Source: Pseudomonadota bacterium (GTDB lineage Bacteria > Desulfobacterota > Desulfovibrionia > Desulfovibrionales > Desulfovibrionaceae). From it: a stretch of 48,831 nt of DNA. The notes beneath the pieces were generated by a model, which was not told the DNA's origin, ran no database searches, and saw only the letters and a list, made by a program, of their open reading frames with translations. The stretch is taken from the NCBI GenBank assembly GCA_023390395.1, contig JAEWCY010000240.1, positions 1 through 48,831 of the forward strand, given 5' to 3'. A program made the translations under genes and the position numbers. Shown one piece after another: positions 30,618 through 39,239 of this stretch (the first letter of the stretch is position 1; the number at the start of each line of letters is the position of its first letter).

Positions 30618-31753
30618 GCACTGAGCAAAGCATCCGCCTGGCTTCCGGCCGGCGTATCGGACACGGCGAACCCTGCTTTCTCGTCGCGGAAATAGGCAAC
30701 AACCACCAGGGCGAGTTGGCCCGGGCCCGGGAGATGGTGCACGCCGCCGCCGAGGCCGGAGCCGACGCCGTCAAGTTCCAGAAGCGCGACATGGACGCCC
30801 TGTTCACCCAGGCCGGCCTGTCCGCCCCCTACGGCGGAGCCAACAGTTTCGGCCCCACCTACGGCGAGCACCGTCTGGCCCTGGAGCTTTCCCTGGACCA
30901 CATGGCCGAGCTCAAGGCCCTGTCCGAGTCCCTGGGCCTGGTCTTTTTCGCCTCGGCCTGGGACGCGGTCAGCGCCCGGGAGATGCTCGAACTCGGCATG
31001 GAGCTTTTCAAGGTCTGCTCGGCCGACGTGGTCAACATCCCCATGCTGCGCCTGATCGGCGAGGCCGACGTGCCGGTGGTCATGTCCACGGGCATGAGCC
31101 TCTGGCCGGACATCGACGTGGCCGTGGCCGAGATGCGCCGCTTCCACGAACGCATCGTGCTCCTGCATTGCAACAGCTCCTACCCCTGCCCGGACGAGCT
31201 GGTGGGGTTGCCGGTCATGCACGCCCTGGCCCGGCGCTACGGGCTGCCCGTCGGTTATTCCGGCCACGAGGCCGGCCTCGGGCCGAGCGTGGCCGCGGCC
31301 GTGCTCGGGGCCTGCGTGGTGGAGCGCCATTTCACCCTGGACCGCACCCAGCGCGGCACGGACCACCAGGCCTCCCTGGAGCCGGCCGGCTTCGCCGCCA
31401 TGCGCGCCATGATCCGCGAGGCCGAGGCGGCCATGCTGCTCACGGAAAAGCAGATATGCCCGGCGGAGTCGGCCTCGGCCGGCAAGCTGCGCAAGAGCAT
31501 CGTCTTCGCCCGGGACCTGCCGGCCGGCCACGTGCTGACCCCGGCCGACGTCACGGTCAAGTGTCCGGGCAACGGCATCTCGCCCGTGCATTGGGACGAG
31601 GTGCTCGGGGCGCGGCTCACCCGCAGCGTGGCCTGCGAGGAACTCGTGGACTGGAATTCGCTGCTGCTTTCCGACCCGGCCGCCGCGGCCGCGGCCGTGC
31701 CGGAGGCCCCCAAGGGCCGGCGGCGCAAGGAAGCGGCGGGCGAGCGGTCCTGA
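30614..31753 (+). CDS. NeuB-family nonulosonate synthase
   Basis: Condenses a six-carbon N-acetylamino sugar with phosphoenolpyruvate to make a nine-carbon acidic sugar (sialic, legionaminic or pseudaminic acid type). The 379-residue product has the NeuB barrel (FLVAEIGNNHQGELARA, AVKFQKRDMDALF, ADVPVVMSTGMS, VGYSGHEAGLGPSVAA, VVERHFTLDR) and a C-terminal SAF/antifreeze-like domain (LRKSIVFARDLPAGHVLTPA). The subtype cannot be told from sequence by eye. ATGA overlap with the regulator gene shows coupling. Flagellin glycosylation is the likely use, given Maf nearby and the sigma-28 promoter. Confidence 0.9.
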   Translation: MSTEQSIRLASGRRIGHGEPCFLVAEIGNNHQGELARAREMVHAAAEAGADAVKFQKRDMDALFTQAGLSAPYGGANSFGPTYGEHRLALELSLDHMAELKALSESLGLVFFASAWDAVSAREMLELGMELFKVCSADVVNIPMLRLIGEADVPVVMSTGMSLWPDIDVAVAEMRRFHERIVLLHCNSSYPCPDELVGLPVMHALARRYGLPVGYSGHEAGLGPSVAAAVLGACVVERHFTLDRTQRGTDHQASLEPAGFAAMRAMIREAEAAMLLTEKQICPAESASAGKLRKSIVFARDLPAGHVLTPADVTVKCPGNGISPVHWDEVLGARLTRSVACEELVDWNSLLLSDPAAAAAAVPEAPKGRRRKEAAGERS

Positions 31754-31796
31754 TGCCGTGGGGCGGCAATAAGGCGTCGCGGGACGGAGACGCGCC

Positions 31797-32753
31797 ATGC
31801 GCATCGTGATGATCGCGGAGAACGATCCGGCCGGCGTCGGGTCGCTGCTGCGAAACGCCCTGCACCGCCGCACGGACCACGTCTGCCGGCTGGTCACCAC
31901 CCAGACGCGCTACACCCACGCCTGGGAAAAGGACCTGCACGTGCCGGACCTGGACGCGGCCGGCCGCGAGGAGCTGGTCGCGGTCCTCGAAAGCGCCGAC
32001 ATCCTGCATTTCCACATGCTCGCCGACGAGCACATGCCCTTGGGGGAGGTGACGGCCGCGCCGTTTCTGTCCGGCAAGGCCATCGTGCACCACCACCACG
32101 GGCACCACGTCTTCCGGGCCAACCCGGAAATATTTCAGAAGAAGTACCGCGACCTCGGCCGGCGCAACCTGCTGGTGAGCACGCCGGATCTCCTCAAGAA
32201 GCTCCCCGGCGCGCGCTGGCAGCCCAACCTCGTGCCGGAGCATCTTCCCGCCTACCGGCCGGCCCCGCGCCGGCCCGACGGCAAGGTGCGCCTGGCCCAT
32301 TCGCCCACGCGCAAGGACCTGAAAAACACCGACGACCTGCTGGCCGTGTGCCGCGACCTCGCTCCGGCCCTGCCCATGCTCGAACTCGAACTCATCGACG
32401 ACGTGCCCCACGTGGAGTGCCTGGCCCGCAAGCAGGCCTGCGACCTGGCCTTCGACCACATGCAGGGCTACTACGGCATGGCCTCCCTGGAGGCCCTGTC
32501 CCAGGGACTGCCGACCATCGCAGGCCTCGACGACTGGAACATCGCGACCATCCGCAACTATTTCTCCTGCGACGCCCTGCCCTGGGTGGTGGCCCGCGAC
32601 CGCGAGGCCCTGGCCGGGGCCGTGCGCCGGCTGGTCCTCGACCCGGACGCCCGCGCCGCCGTCGGGGCCGCCTCCCGCCGCTTCATGGAAACCGTCTGGA
32701 CCGAGGCCCGCCTGACCGCCGACCTGGTCCGCTTCTACGAAAACCTCGCCTAG
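31797..32753 (+). CDS. Glycosyltransferase (GT-B like) of the sugar island
   Basis: A 318-residue protein with features of a GT4-like glycosyltransferase: N-terminal MRIVMIAENDPAGVGSLL, a histidine cluster at about 98-104 (VHHHHGHHVF) and the C-terminal E-x7-E-like region YYGMASLEALSQGLPTIAG typical of nucleotide-sugar binding. No signal or membrane segment is seen. It lies 43 bases after the NeuB gene on the same strand. It ends tail to tail with the Maf gene, sharing CTAG. Donor and acceptor are unknown. Confidence 0.8.
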   Translation: MRIVMIAENDPAGVGSLLRNALHRRTDHVCRLVTTQTRYTHAWEKDLHVPDLDAAGREELVAVLESADILHFHMLADEHMPLGEVTAAPFLSGKAIVHHHHGHHVFRANPEIFQKKYRDLGRRNLLVSTPDLLKKLPGARWQPNLVPEHLPAYRPAPRRPDGKVRLAHSPTRKDLKNTDDLLAVCRDLAPALPMLELELIDDVPHVECLARKQACDLAFDHMQGYYGMASLEALSQGLPTIAGLDDWNIATIRNYFSCDALPWVVARDREALAGAVRRLVLDPDARAAVGAASRRFMETVWTEARLTADLVRFYENLA

Positions 32754-34558
32754 TCGCCGTCTTCCGCCGCGTCCGCTTCTTCCAGGGCCATGGGCCGGAA
32801 GGCCAGCAGCTCGCCTGCGGCCACCACGTTGTCGAAGGCCATGAGCGACAGGGCGTAGTGGAACTCCCTGGCGCAGTCCGCGCCGAGGATCACCGCCTCC
32901 TGGTGGAGCATCCAGTCGCCCACGGCCGCCAGGGTCAGGCCGCCGCCGGACGGCATGGGCTCTTCGTAGCCCATGGCCTCGATGCCGCGAAAAAGCCAGT
33001 TCCAGCCCGGCCGCCACAGGGAGAGCAGCCGGCGCAGGCGCTCCTCCTCCGCCGCCGTGGCCAGCACGGGCACGGGCCGGCCCTTGTCCGCCAGCACGTG
33101 CAGGGTGGCGACGTTGCGGGCGAAGCGGGCGGCCTGGAACATTTCCTCGGCCAGGTCGGCGGCCAGGACGAAGTGGCTTTCGTCGTTGACGGGCCGAAAC
33201 CAGGGCAGGTTGGCGACCACGTAGCGGAAACAGGGGTGCTGCTTGACCTTCTCGCGGTCGGCCAGGCGCATGCAGGCCATGAGGTCGCGGTCGCGGCGGG
33301 CTTCGTCCAGCCGGCGGCCGTACTGGGCGCGCAGGGCGCGCAGGGAGATGTCCTCTCTGGCCGCGTCGGCGGCGTCGGCCTTGGCCAGGAACGCGGCCTT
33401 GTCGATGACCGGGGCGTCGAGGGCCTTTTCCATGGCGGTCGGCGTGAAGAGCCCCGGGTCGAGGATGCTCGTGGTCGAAAGGTTGCCGAAGAGGGTCGCC
33501 TGGGCCTTGTGGATGTGCAGGGCGAACAGCTCCGCCTCGGCCGCCGTGGCGAAGTACTGGATCGTGGTGCGCACCTTCTTGCCGGCCTTGTCCCGGAACA
33601 CGACGATGTTGTCGGGCCTGGTCTCCAGGGGGGCGTCGTGGTCGACCGGGGCCGTGGGCTGGTCCGTCGCGGCGTCGTTGTAGTAGGCGTCCTGGCCGAG
33701 CAGGCGCAGGTCGGCCCCGGCCAGGAGCACGCGCGGGGCGTGCAGCGCTTCGGCGCAGCCCAGGCAGGGCAGAAGCGAGCTGAGCCACGATTCCCGGATG
33801 CGGGCCTGGTTGGGCAACACGGCGATGTTGAAGCTGTCGATGAAAAAGACCCGGCGGAAGTGCGAGGCGAAGGAGCGGATGGGCGCCAGGGGCAGGGCCA
33901 GGAGCACCGATTCGGGAAACCGGTCGCCGGGATGGTGGAAATGCGTCTGGATGGGCACGGTGTCGAGCTGGAGCAGCACGTCCGGGGCCAGGCCGTTGGC
34001 GCGCAGGAAGGGCAGCGTCCGGGAGATGGTCACGACGAGGTTGCGGCGGGACAGCTCCCGCAGGTGCGGGGCCAGTCCGGCCAGGGAAGGGCCGGGCAGC
34101 AGCAGCAGGCAGGGCAGGCCGACGCGCTGTCCCTCCAGCTTGTCCACCAGGTTGTGGCGCAGGTGCAGGGGCGTGTTGCGCAGCAGATCCAGCTCGTGGA
34201 GGTATTCCGGCGGCGTGTCCTGGGGCCGCAAGCCCAGGGGGTCGGGCACGCGGGTGGTCGAGGCCGGGGTGAGCACGTATTTCGTGAACAGCAGGGCCAG
34301 GAGCTTCTGGGCCTGGAGCGTCTCGGCCGGCCGGGCGGCGTGCTCCCGGGAGGCGGTCGCCACCACGAGTCCCCCGGACATGCGCGCCGGATCGAGGGCG
34401 GCCAGCTCCGTCAGAACCTGGTTCGTGACGGCCTCGGCCACGTAGACGAGGGAAGGGTCGCGTGGGGGCAGGCGATCCGGCCGGCCGAGGCAGACCAGGA
34501 ACTCTTCCGTCAGCTCGGGAACGACGTCGGTGACGGCCGTGAACACGGGAACGGGCAT
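32750..34558 (-). CDS. Motility accessory factor (Maf/DUF115) glycosyltransferase
   Basis: Maf proteins transfer nonulosonic acids such as pseudaminate or legionaminate onto flagellin. The 602-residue product has the central Maf/DUF115 domain with PCLLLLPGPSLAGLAPHL, LVVTISRTLPFLRANGLAPD and DVLLQLD, and a helical C-terminal region. The start at 34558 (MPVPVFTAV) has AAGGAT 8 bases upstream; the longer frame starting at 34609 lacks a ribosome site. It is convergent with the NeuB/glycosyltransferase operon, supporting a common role in glycosylating flagellin. Homologues of flagellar chaperone FliS or Fls genes are not adjacent. Confidence 0.85.
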   Translation of the reverse strand: MPVPVFTAVTDVVPELTEEFLVCLGRPDRLPPRDPSLVYVAEAVTNQVLTELAALDPARMSGGLVVATASREHAARPAETLQAQKLLALLFTKYVLTPASTTRVPDPLGLRPQDTPPEYLHELDLLRNTPLHLRHNLVDKLEGQRVGLPCLLLLPGPSLAGLAPHLRELSRRNLVVTISRTLPFLRANGLAPDVLLQLDTVPIQTHFHHPGDRFPESVLLALPLAPIRSFASHFRRVFFIDSFNIAVLPNQARIRESWLSSLLPCLGCAEALHAPRVLLAGADLRLLGQDAYYNDAATDQPTAPVDHDAPLETRPDNIVVFRDKAGKKVRTTIQYFATAAEAELFALHIHKAQATLFGNLSTTSILDPGLFTPTAMEKALDAPVIDKAAFLAKADAADAAREDISLRALRAQYGRRLDEARRDRDLMACMRLADREKVKQHPCFRYVVANLPWFRPVNDESHFVLAADLAEEMFQAARFARNVATLHVLADKGRPVPVLATAAEEERLRRLLSLWRPGWNWLFRGIEAMGYEEPMPSGGGLTLAAVGDWMLHQEAVILGADCAREFHYALSLMAFDNVVAAGELLAFRPMALEEADAAEDGD

Positions 34559-34594
34559 GGGGACATCCTTGTCTGTAATGTGGCGGTAAGATAG

Positions 34595-34621
34595 GGCGCT
34601 TGCCGCCATGTCGCAAGCGCC
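34595..34621 (-). terminator. Hairpin after the acyltransferase gene, before Maf
   Basis: Arms GGCGCTTGC (34595-34603) and GCAAGCGCC (34613-34621) pair perfectly around a 9-base loop, 70 bases past the acyltransferase stop and 37 bases before the Maf ATG. On the minus strand CTATCTTACC follows, so the T-run is weak. Confidence 0.45.
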
Positions 34622-34690
34622 GCCGTCAGTTTGCCCGGGGCGGATGACTTCCCGGCGGCGGCATGGCGGCCGTTTGGCAAAGGAGCCGCC

Positions 34691-35875
34691 TCAGCCGCCC
34701 GAAAGGCAGAATCCGGCGAACCAGAGCCCGAGGGCGGCCAGGGCGGCGCGGGGGTGCGGGCGCGTAAGCCCGGCGCTTGCCGCCAGGCAGACGGCGACGA
34801 CGGCCAGGGCGGCAAGCGCCGCCTTGGCCGGCCCCGGCCAGGCCAGGCCGGCCAGGGCGTATTCCGCGAAGACGACCAACGGCATGTGCAGCAGGTAGGT
34901 GTCGTAGGAGGCGGCGGACAGGGCCGCGCCAAGGGGGCCCAGGGGCCGGCGGAGACGCATGAGCCGCAGGCCGCCGAGGATCAGGAACGCGTTGGCCGCC
35001 GTGCGGCAGGCCGCGTGCAGGGCCATGGCCGCGAAGGGCACGGGGCCCGGGCCATGGACCGGGCCGGCCAGGACCACCGTGGCCGCGACCGCGACGCCGC
35101 CGGCGGCGAGATACGGCCAGGCCCGGCCCCGGGGCGGGGCGGGCGGCCCGTCGCCCCGGCCGCCGAGGCCGGCCCCGAGCAGGAAGAAGCCGGCGTACAG
35201 CGGCAGGCGCACGGGCTGGAAGAGCAGAAAAGGGCCCCAGCGCCACCAGGCTCCGGCCGGGACCAGGGCGTTGACGGCGGTCGCGGCCAGGGCCATGGCC
35301 AGGCAGGCCCCGAGCCAACGGGCCGGGTGCGCCCCGAGCCGCGTCGCCAGTTCCCGCAGCCCCGGCAGGAAGCGGTAGGCCATGAAGAAGAGGAAAAGCA
35401 GGCCCAGAAACCACAGCAGGTGCGGGGACAGATCTCCGCGCGCCGCCTGGCCCTTTTCCAGGGTGTCCAGCAGCGCCGGCCGCCAGTCGGCCAGGCCGGC
35501 CAGGGAACGCCGCCAGAAGTCGAGAAAGCCGGCCGCGTCGCCGCCTTCCCGCAGGCCCCGCCAGGCCATGGGCGGCAGGTAGAAAAGCGTCAGCAGGACC
35601 AGGGGGGCCAGGAGCCGCCGGGCCTTGGCGGCGACGAACCCGGCCGCCGTGGTCCGGGCGGCCGAGGCCGGGGCGAACACGCCGGCGATGCAAAAAAGCG
35701 GCGGCATGAGAAAGACGTCCAGCACGGCCACGGTCAGGTCGGCCGCGGCGCTCGGCGTGCCCCGGACGTGCCACCAGGGCGCCAGGCCCGAGTAGCCGCA
35801 GGCGGCGTGCAGCGCCACCACGCCTAGGACCAGCCCGGTCCTGGCCCGGTCGAAGAGGGGGGCGCGCCCGGTCAT
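34691..35875 (-). CDS. Acyltransferase 3 family membrane protein under TetR control
   Basis: A 394-residue multi-pass membrane protein of the acyltransferase-3 group (OpgC-like), with the N-terminal RTGLVLGVVALHAACGYSGL containing the conserved His, FCIAGVF, about ten hydrophobic helices, and SAASYDTYLLHMPLVVF near the C terminus. The ATG overlaps the TetR stop as ATGA, so the pair is coupled and both should be under the palindromic operator upstream. The acyl acceptor is unknown; a surface glycan or small molecule are possibilities. Confidence 0.82.
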   Translation of the reverse strand: MTGRAPLFDRARTGLVLGVVALHAACGYSGLAPWWHVRGTPSAAADLTVAVLDVFLMPPLFCIAGVFAPASAARTTAAGFVAAKARRLLAPLVLLTLFYLPPMAWRGLREGGDAAGFLDFWRRSLAGLADWRPALLDTLEKGQAARGDLSPHLLWFLGLLFLFFMAYRFLPGLRELATRLGAHPARWLGACLAMALAATAVNALVPAGAWWRWGPFLLFQPVRLPLYAGFFLLGAGLGGRGDGPPAPPRGRAWPYLAAGGVAVAATVVLAGPVHGPGPVPFAAMALHAACRTAANAFLILGGLRLMRLRRPLGPLGAALSAASYDTYLLHMPLVVFAEYALAGLAWPGPAKAALAALAVVAVCLAASAGLTRPHPRAALAALGLWFAGFCLSGG

Positions 35876-36534
35876 GGCCGGTCCTCCCCGGGGCGGCCCG
35901 ACGCGGCCAGGCGGGCCAGGCCGCCGGCGATGAAGTCGCCCGCCCTTGCCGCCGTGTCCTCCCAGGCCGCGTCCATGCCCGGATGGTCGGGGAAGATGCG
36001 GCGAAAGGCCTCGAAGTTGTAGGCGAAGTAGCTCATGGCCCCCACGGCGAAGGCCGCCGCGTCGCGCACCAGGGCCGCCTCGGGAGCCTGCCCGAGAAAG
36101 GGGCGCAGGAAGTCCGTGAGCGCCAGCGTCGCCGGCCGCAGGGACTGCTCGGTCAGGGCGTCGAGAAACGGCGAGGGGCTCGCCATCTCCCGGGCGAAGA
36201 TGCGGCACAGGTCGGCGGCCGTCCGCCCGCCGCCGTAGAGCATGCGGCAGTAGCCGGTCACGAAGCGCTTCAAGTCCTCCTCGCGGGCCCCGCCCGCCGC
36301 ACCGCCTCCCTCGGGCACGGCCGCCCCGGCCCGCAGGCCCTCCACGAGCAGCCGCAGGATCTCCCCGTAGAGCTTCTCCTTGCCGCCGAAATGGTAGTTG
36401 ACGGCGCTGCCGTTGACCCCGGCCCGGGCGCACAGCTCGCGCACGGTGGCGGCCCGGTAGCCCTTCTCGGCGAAAAGCCCGATGGCCGCGTCCAGTATGG
36501 CCCGGCGCGTCCCGGCGGATTGGTCCTGGTTCAT
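35872..36534 (-). CDS. TetR-family transcriptional regulator
   Basis: A 220-residue TetR repressor. The helix-turn-helix is at about residues 28-50 (ATVRELCARAGVNGSAVNYHF, the classic TetR end of HTH) after RRAILDAAIGLFAEKGY. The C-terminal ligand domain is helical and matches the CecR/DUF1956-like type by eye (FLRPFLGQAPEAALVRDAAA). AAGGAG lies 7 bases before the ATG. A 38-bp near-perfect palindrome immediately upstream should be its operator, implying autoregulation together with the acyltransferase. Confidence 0.92.
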   Translation of the reverse strand: MNQDQSAGTRRAILDAAIGLFAEKGYRAATVRELCARAGVNGSAVNYHFGGKEKLYGEILRLLVEGLRAGAAVPEGGGAAGGAREEDLKRFVTGYCRMLYGGGRTAADLCRIFAREMASPSPFLDALTEQSLRPATLALTDFLRPFLGQAPEAALVRDAAAFAVGAMSYFAYNFEAFRRIFPDHPGMDAAWEDTAARAGDFIAGGLARLAASGRPGEDRP

Positions 36535-36543
36535 GGGCGCTCC

Positions 36544-36587
36544 TTCAAACAAACGCTTCAAACAAATGTTTGAAGCGTTTGTTTCAA
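36544..36587. promoter_or_regulatory. 38-bp perfect-arm palindrome, likely TetR operator
   Basis: Arms 36547-36564 (AAACAAACGCTTCAAACA) and 36567-36584 are perfect complements over 18 bases with a 2-base AA centre; with one mismatch it extends to 21-base arms (36544-36587). It is strongly A/T-rich against a very G/C-rich background and lies 10 bases before the TetR ATG, spanning the expected promoter and ribosome site. Two TTCAAACAAA half-sites repeat 13 bases apart in the left arm. Confidence 0.85.
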
Positions 36588-36782
36588 CAATGGCCGGTCC
36601 TGTCAAGGACGGCGACGGGCGTCCGGGAAGGGGGCCGTGTCGTGGGCGCTTCAGGATGGGGGAGTCCGTGCCCGGATCCGGGGGAGGAGGAGCAAGCCGT
36701 GAAGGGATCGGTATGATTTTTGGGATGTTGCGCCGCAATCCGGCACGATCGCCCGCTGCCCCGTCGCGCCCAGGAGCGCGGA

Positions 36783-39110
36783 TCAGCAGGCGGCGGCCGC
36801 GCCCAGGGGAGAGCGCCGGTCGCGCACCACGGAATTGCCGGCGCGGGCCTTGGCCAGCTTTTTGACCGAAGCCACGCGGTGGCTCAGGTCCTCGAAGGTG
36901 ACGCTGGTCTCGAACAGGCATTCCAGGATGCCGATGGACAGGGTGATGAGGGGGAATTCCCGCTGCCGGCCCTCTCGGTCTCTGCCCCGGATGGAGCCGC
37001 GGCCGCGGTCCTCGGGGGTGTAGAGGGAGGGGACCTCGGCCGCGAACAGGGCCACGGCGGTCCCGGCGATGGCGTCGGCGGCTTCGGGTGCGGCGATGAC
37101 CACGAAGTCGTCCCCGCCCACGTGGCCGATGAAGTCCCCGGGCGCGCCCTCCTTGGCCACGGCCTCGCGCAGGGCCCTGGCCGTGAGCAGGATGACCCGG
37201 TCGCCCTGGCTGAAGCCGTACACGTCGTTGTAGACCTTGAAGTTGTCCAGGTCCACGTACATCATGCACGAGGCCTGCCGCTCCCGGCCCCGGCGGGAGA
37301 ATTCGCGTTCGATGGCCACGTTGCCGGGCAGGCCGGTCAGGGGGTTGGAGCCCTTGGCCAGCTCCACCTGCACCTTGGCCAGGGTGTCGAGCATCTTCTG
37401 CACGGAGACCGTGCCGGCCAGCAGCCCGTCGCGGGTGACGACGATGTCGTCGTAGATCTTGGCCGGGGCGCGGTTCATGGCCTGGCGCGCCGCCTCCTCG
37501 ATGGGCGTGTCGTGCTCCACGCACAGGGGGCTCGCGTCCATGAGCCGGGTCACGCGCTTCCTGTGGTAGAGGTCCACGCCGAACTTGGAGCTCAGGGCCT
37601 TGTCCAGGTTGTAGTTCATGACCAGGCCCGCCGGCGCGTCGCCCTCCACCACCACGGCCGAGCACATGACCGGCTTGTCGGCCAGCATCTCCTTGAGTTC
37701 GCCGATGCTGCGCCCGGTGTCCACGGCCAGGCAGGGCTCGATGAGGTCGCCCACGGGCGAGGCGCACTTCCAGTCGCCGGCCGCCACCTGGCCGTAGCCG
37801 GCCTTGGGCGGCATGACCCGGCCGCCCTCGGGCTTGGGAAAGGCCGGTACGCCCAGGTGGTAGCCCTGGCCGGCGTGCACGCCCATGGACACGAGCGAGG
37901 TGAGCGTCAGCTCCGATTCCACGCCCTCGGCGATGACCTTGGCCCCGATTTTGTCGGCCACCAGCACCAGCGTCTCGATCATGACCCGCTTGAAGGGGTT
38001 GTTGGCCACGTCGCGGGTGAGCGCCAGGTCGGCCTTGAAGAAGTCCGGGCGCAGCCTGGCCAGGAGCATCATGTTGGAATGGCCCGCGCCCACGTCGTCG
38101 ATGGCGATGAGAAATCCCCTGGAGCGGTAGTCGTCCAGGCGCTCGGGCAGGGCGGCCAGTTCGCCGGGGCTCAAGCGCTCGGAAAATTCCAGCACCACCT
38201 GGCCCGGGGCCAGGCCGTGCGCCTCCACCAGCCGGGCGAAGGCTCCGGCCTGGCTGTCGCGGGCGCACAGGCAGGCCGGACCGACGTTGAGGAACAGCTT
38301 CTGGCGCGGGGAAAGCCCGCCCACGCCGGCCAGGGCCAGCTGCCACAGGCCGAGCTCGACCTCCAGGGCCTTGTCCGAGGAACCGATCATCTCGAACAGG
38401 CGCAAGGCGTCCTGGATGGGGATGCCCGAGGGGCTGCGGGCGTAGGCTTCCCAGCCGAGGACCACGCCCGTGGCCAGGTCGGCGATGGGCTGGTAGACCA
38501 CGCCGGCCAGCCCCTTGGCGAAAAGGGTGGCCAGTTCCGCCCGGGAAGGGACGGCGGCCTCGTCGATGCTCTGGCGGGAGAGGCGCTTGGCCTTGCACAC
38601 CGCCGCGAAGAGCGCTTCGGAGGCGGGCAGGTCTCCGGTGCGCTCCAGGCAGGCGAAGCCGACGCGCAGGTCCAGGTCGCCGCCGGCCGTGCGGCCCGGC
38701 CCCTCGGCCACGGCCCGCAGCAGGGCCGCCCGGTAGCCCAGGTAGCAGTAAAAGAGTTCGCTCTGGTCGTCGGTTTCGTGCTCGAAGACGAACACCGCCT
38801 CGCCCGGCGAGGCTTCCTGGATGAACAGCAGGTCGCAGCCCGGAAAGCCCTGGGCGAAGCGCTCCACGGCCGCGTCCAGGCAGGCGCGCAGGCAGGCCCG
38901 ACCCGCCTCCACGCCGATGCCGGCGAACTTCAGGTGAAATTCCGCCGCCTCGAAGGTCAGGATGGCCAGGCGATCGTCGCCGGTCATGGGAGCGGCGTCG
39001 AGCAGCGACGCCACGTGGGGCCGTCCCCGTCCGGCCTTGCCGGCCAGGACCCTGTTTTGCTCCAGCATGTGCTTGAACATGATGGAGGACGTGATGCGTG
39101 TCGGTTCCAT
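36783..39110 (-). CDS. EAL-CBS-GGDEF signalling protein (cyclic-di-GMP type)
   Basis: A 775-residue cytoplasmic protein. Residues 1-190 look like a divergent GGDEF-like segment; an EAL domain follows (about 195-430: GWEAYARS in place of EAL, EFSERLSPGE, IDDVGAGHSN, FKADLALTRD, VIAEGVESE, QGYHLGVP), then paired CBS motifs (about 460-590), then a GGDEF domain (about 600-760: ASCMMYVDLDNFKVYNDVYG, and VGGDDF at the active site). EAL catalytic residues mostly survive; GGDDF differs from GG[DE]EF, so cyclase activity is uncertain. No membrane segment. It is a single gene; the start follows GGAGG. Confidence 0.88.
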   Translation of the reverse strand: MEPTRITSSIMFKHMLEQNRVLAGKAGRGRPHVASLLDAAPMTGDDRLAILTFEAAEFHLKFAGIGVEAGRACLRACLDAAVERFAQGFPGCDLLFIQEASPGEAVFVFEHETDDQSELFYCYLGYRAALLRAVAEGPGRTAGGDLDLRVGFACLERTGDLPASEALFAAVCKAKRLSRQSIDEAAVPSRAELATLFAKGLAGVVYQPIADLATGVVLGWEAYARSPSGIPIQDALRLFEMIGSSDKALEVELGLWQLALAGVGGLSPRQKLFLNVGPACLCARDSQAGAFARLVEAHGLAPGQVVLEFSERLSPGELAALPERLDDYRSRGFLIAIDDVGAGHSNMMLLARLRPDFFKADLALTRDVANNPFKRVMIETLVLVADKIGAKVIAEGVESELTLTSLVSMGVHAGQGYHLGVPAFPKPEGGRVMPPKAGYGQVAAGDWKCASPVGDLIEPCLAVDTGRSIGELKEMLADKPVMCSAVVVEGDAPAGLVMNYNLDKALSSKFGVDLYHRKRVTRLMDASPLCVEHDTPIEEAARQAMNRAPAKIYDDIVVTRDGLLAGTVSVQKMLDTLAKVQVELAKGSNPLTGLPGNVAIEREFSRRGRERQASCMMYVDLDNFKVYNDVYGFSQGDRVILLTARALREAVAKEGAPGDFIGHVGGDDFVVIAAPEAADAIAGTAVALFAAEVPSLYTPEDRGRGSIRGRDREGRQREFPLITLSIGILECLFETSVTFEDLSHRVASVKKLAKARAGNSVVRDRRSPLGAAAAC

Positions 39111-39239
39111 GCCGCCTCCGCGAGGCCCGGGGCTCGGGCTCGCGCTTGGCAGTCAAGCCCAGGGGCCGGGTTTTCTCCCGACGGTAGGGGAACGGAAGGG
39201 TGACGTTTGCTTGACGATTGCGTGTCGGGGCGAAGGCGC

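Noticed and set aside
36671..36682. CCCGGATCCGGG palindrome downstream of the EAL-GGDEF gene
   Set aside because: Too short and G/C-only to separate from chance in this genome; no T-run follows.
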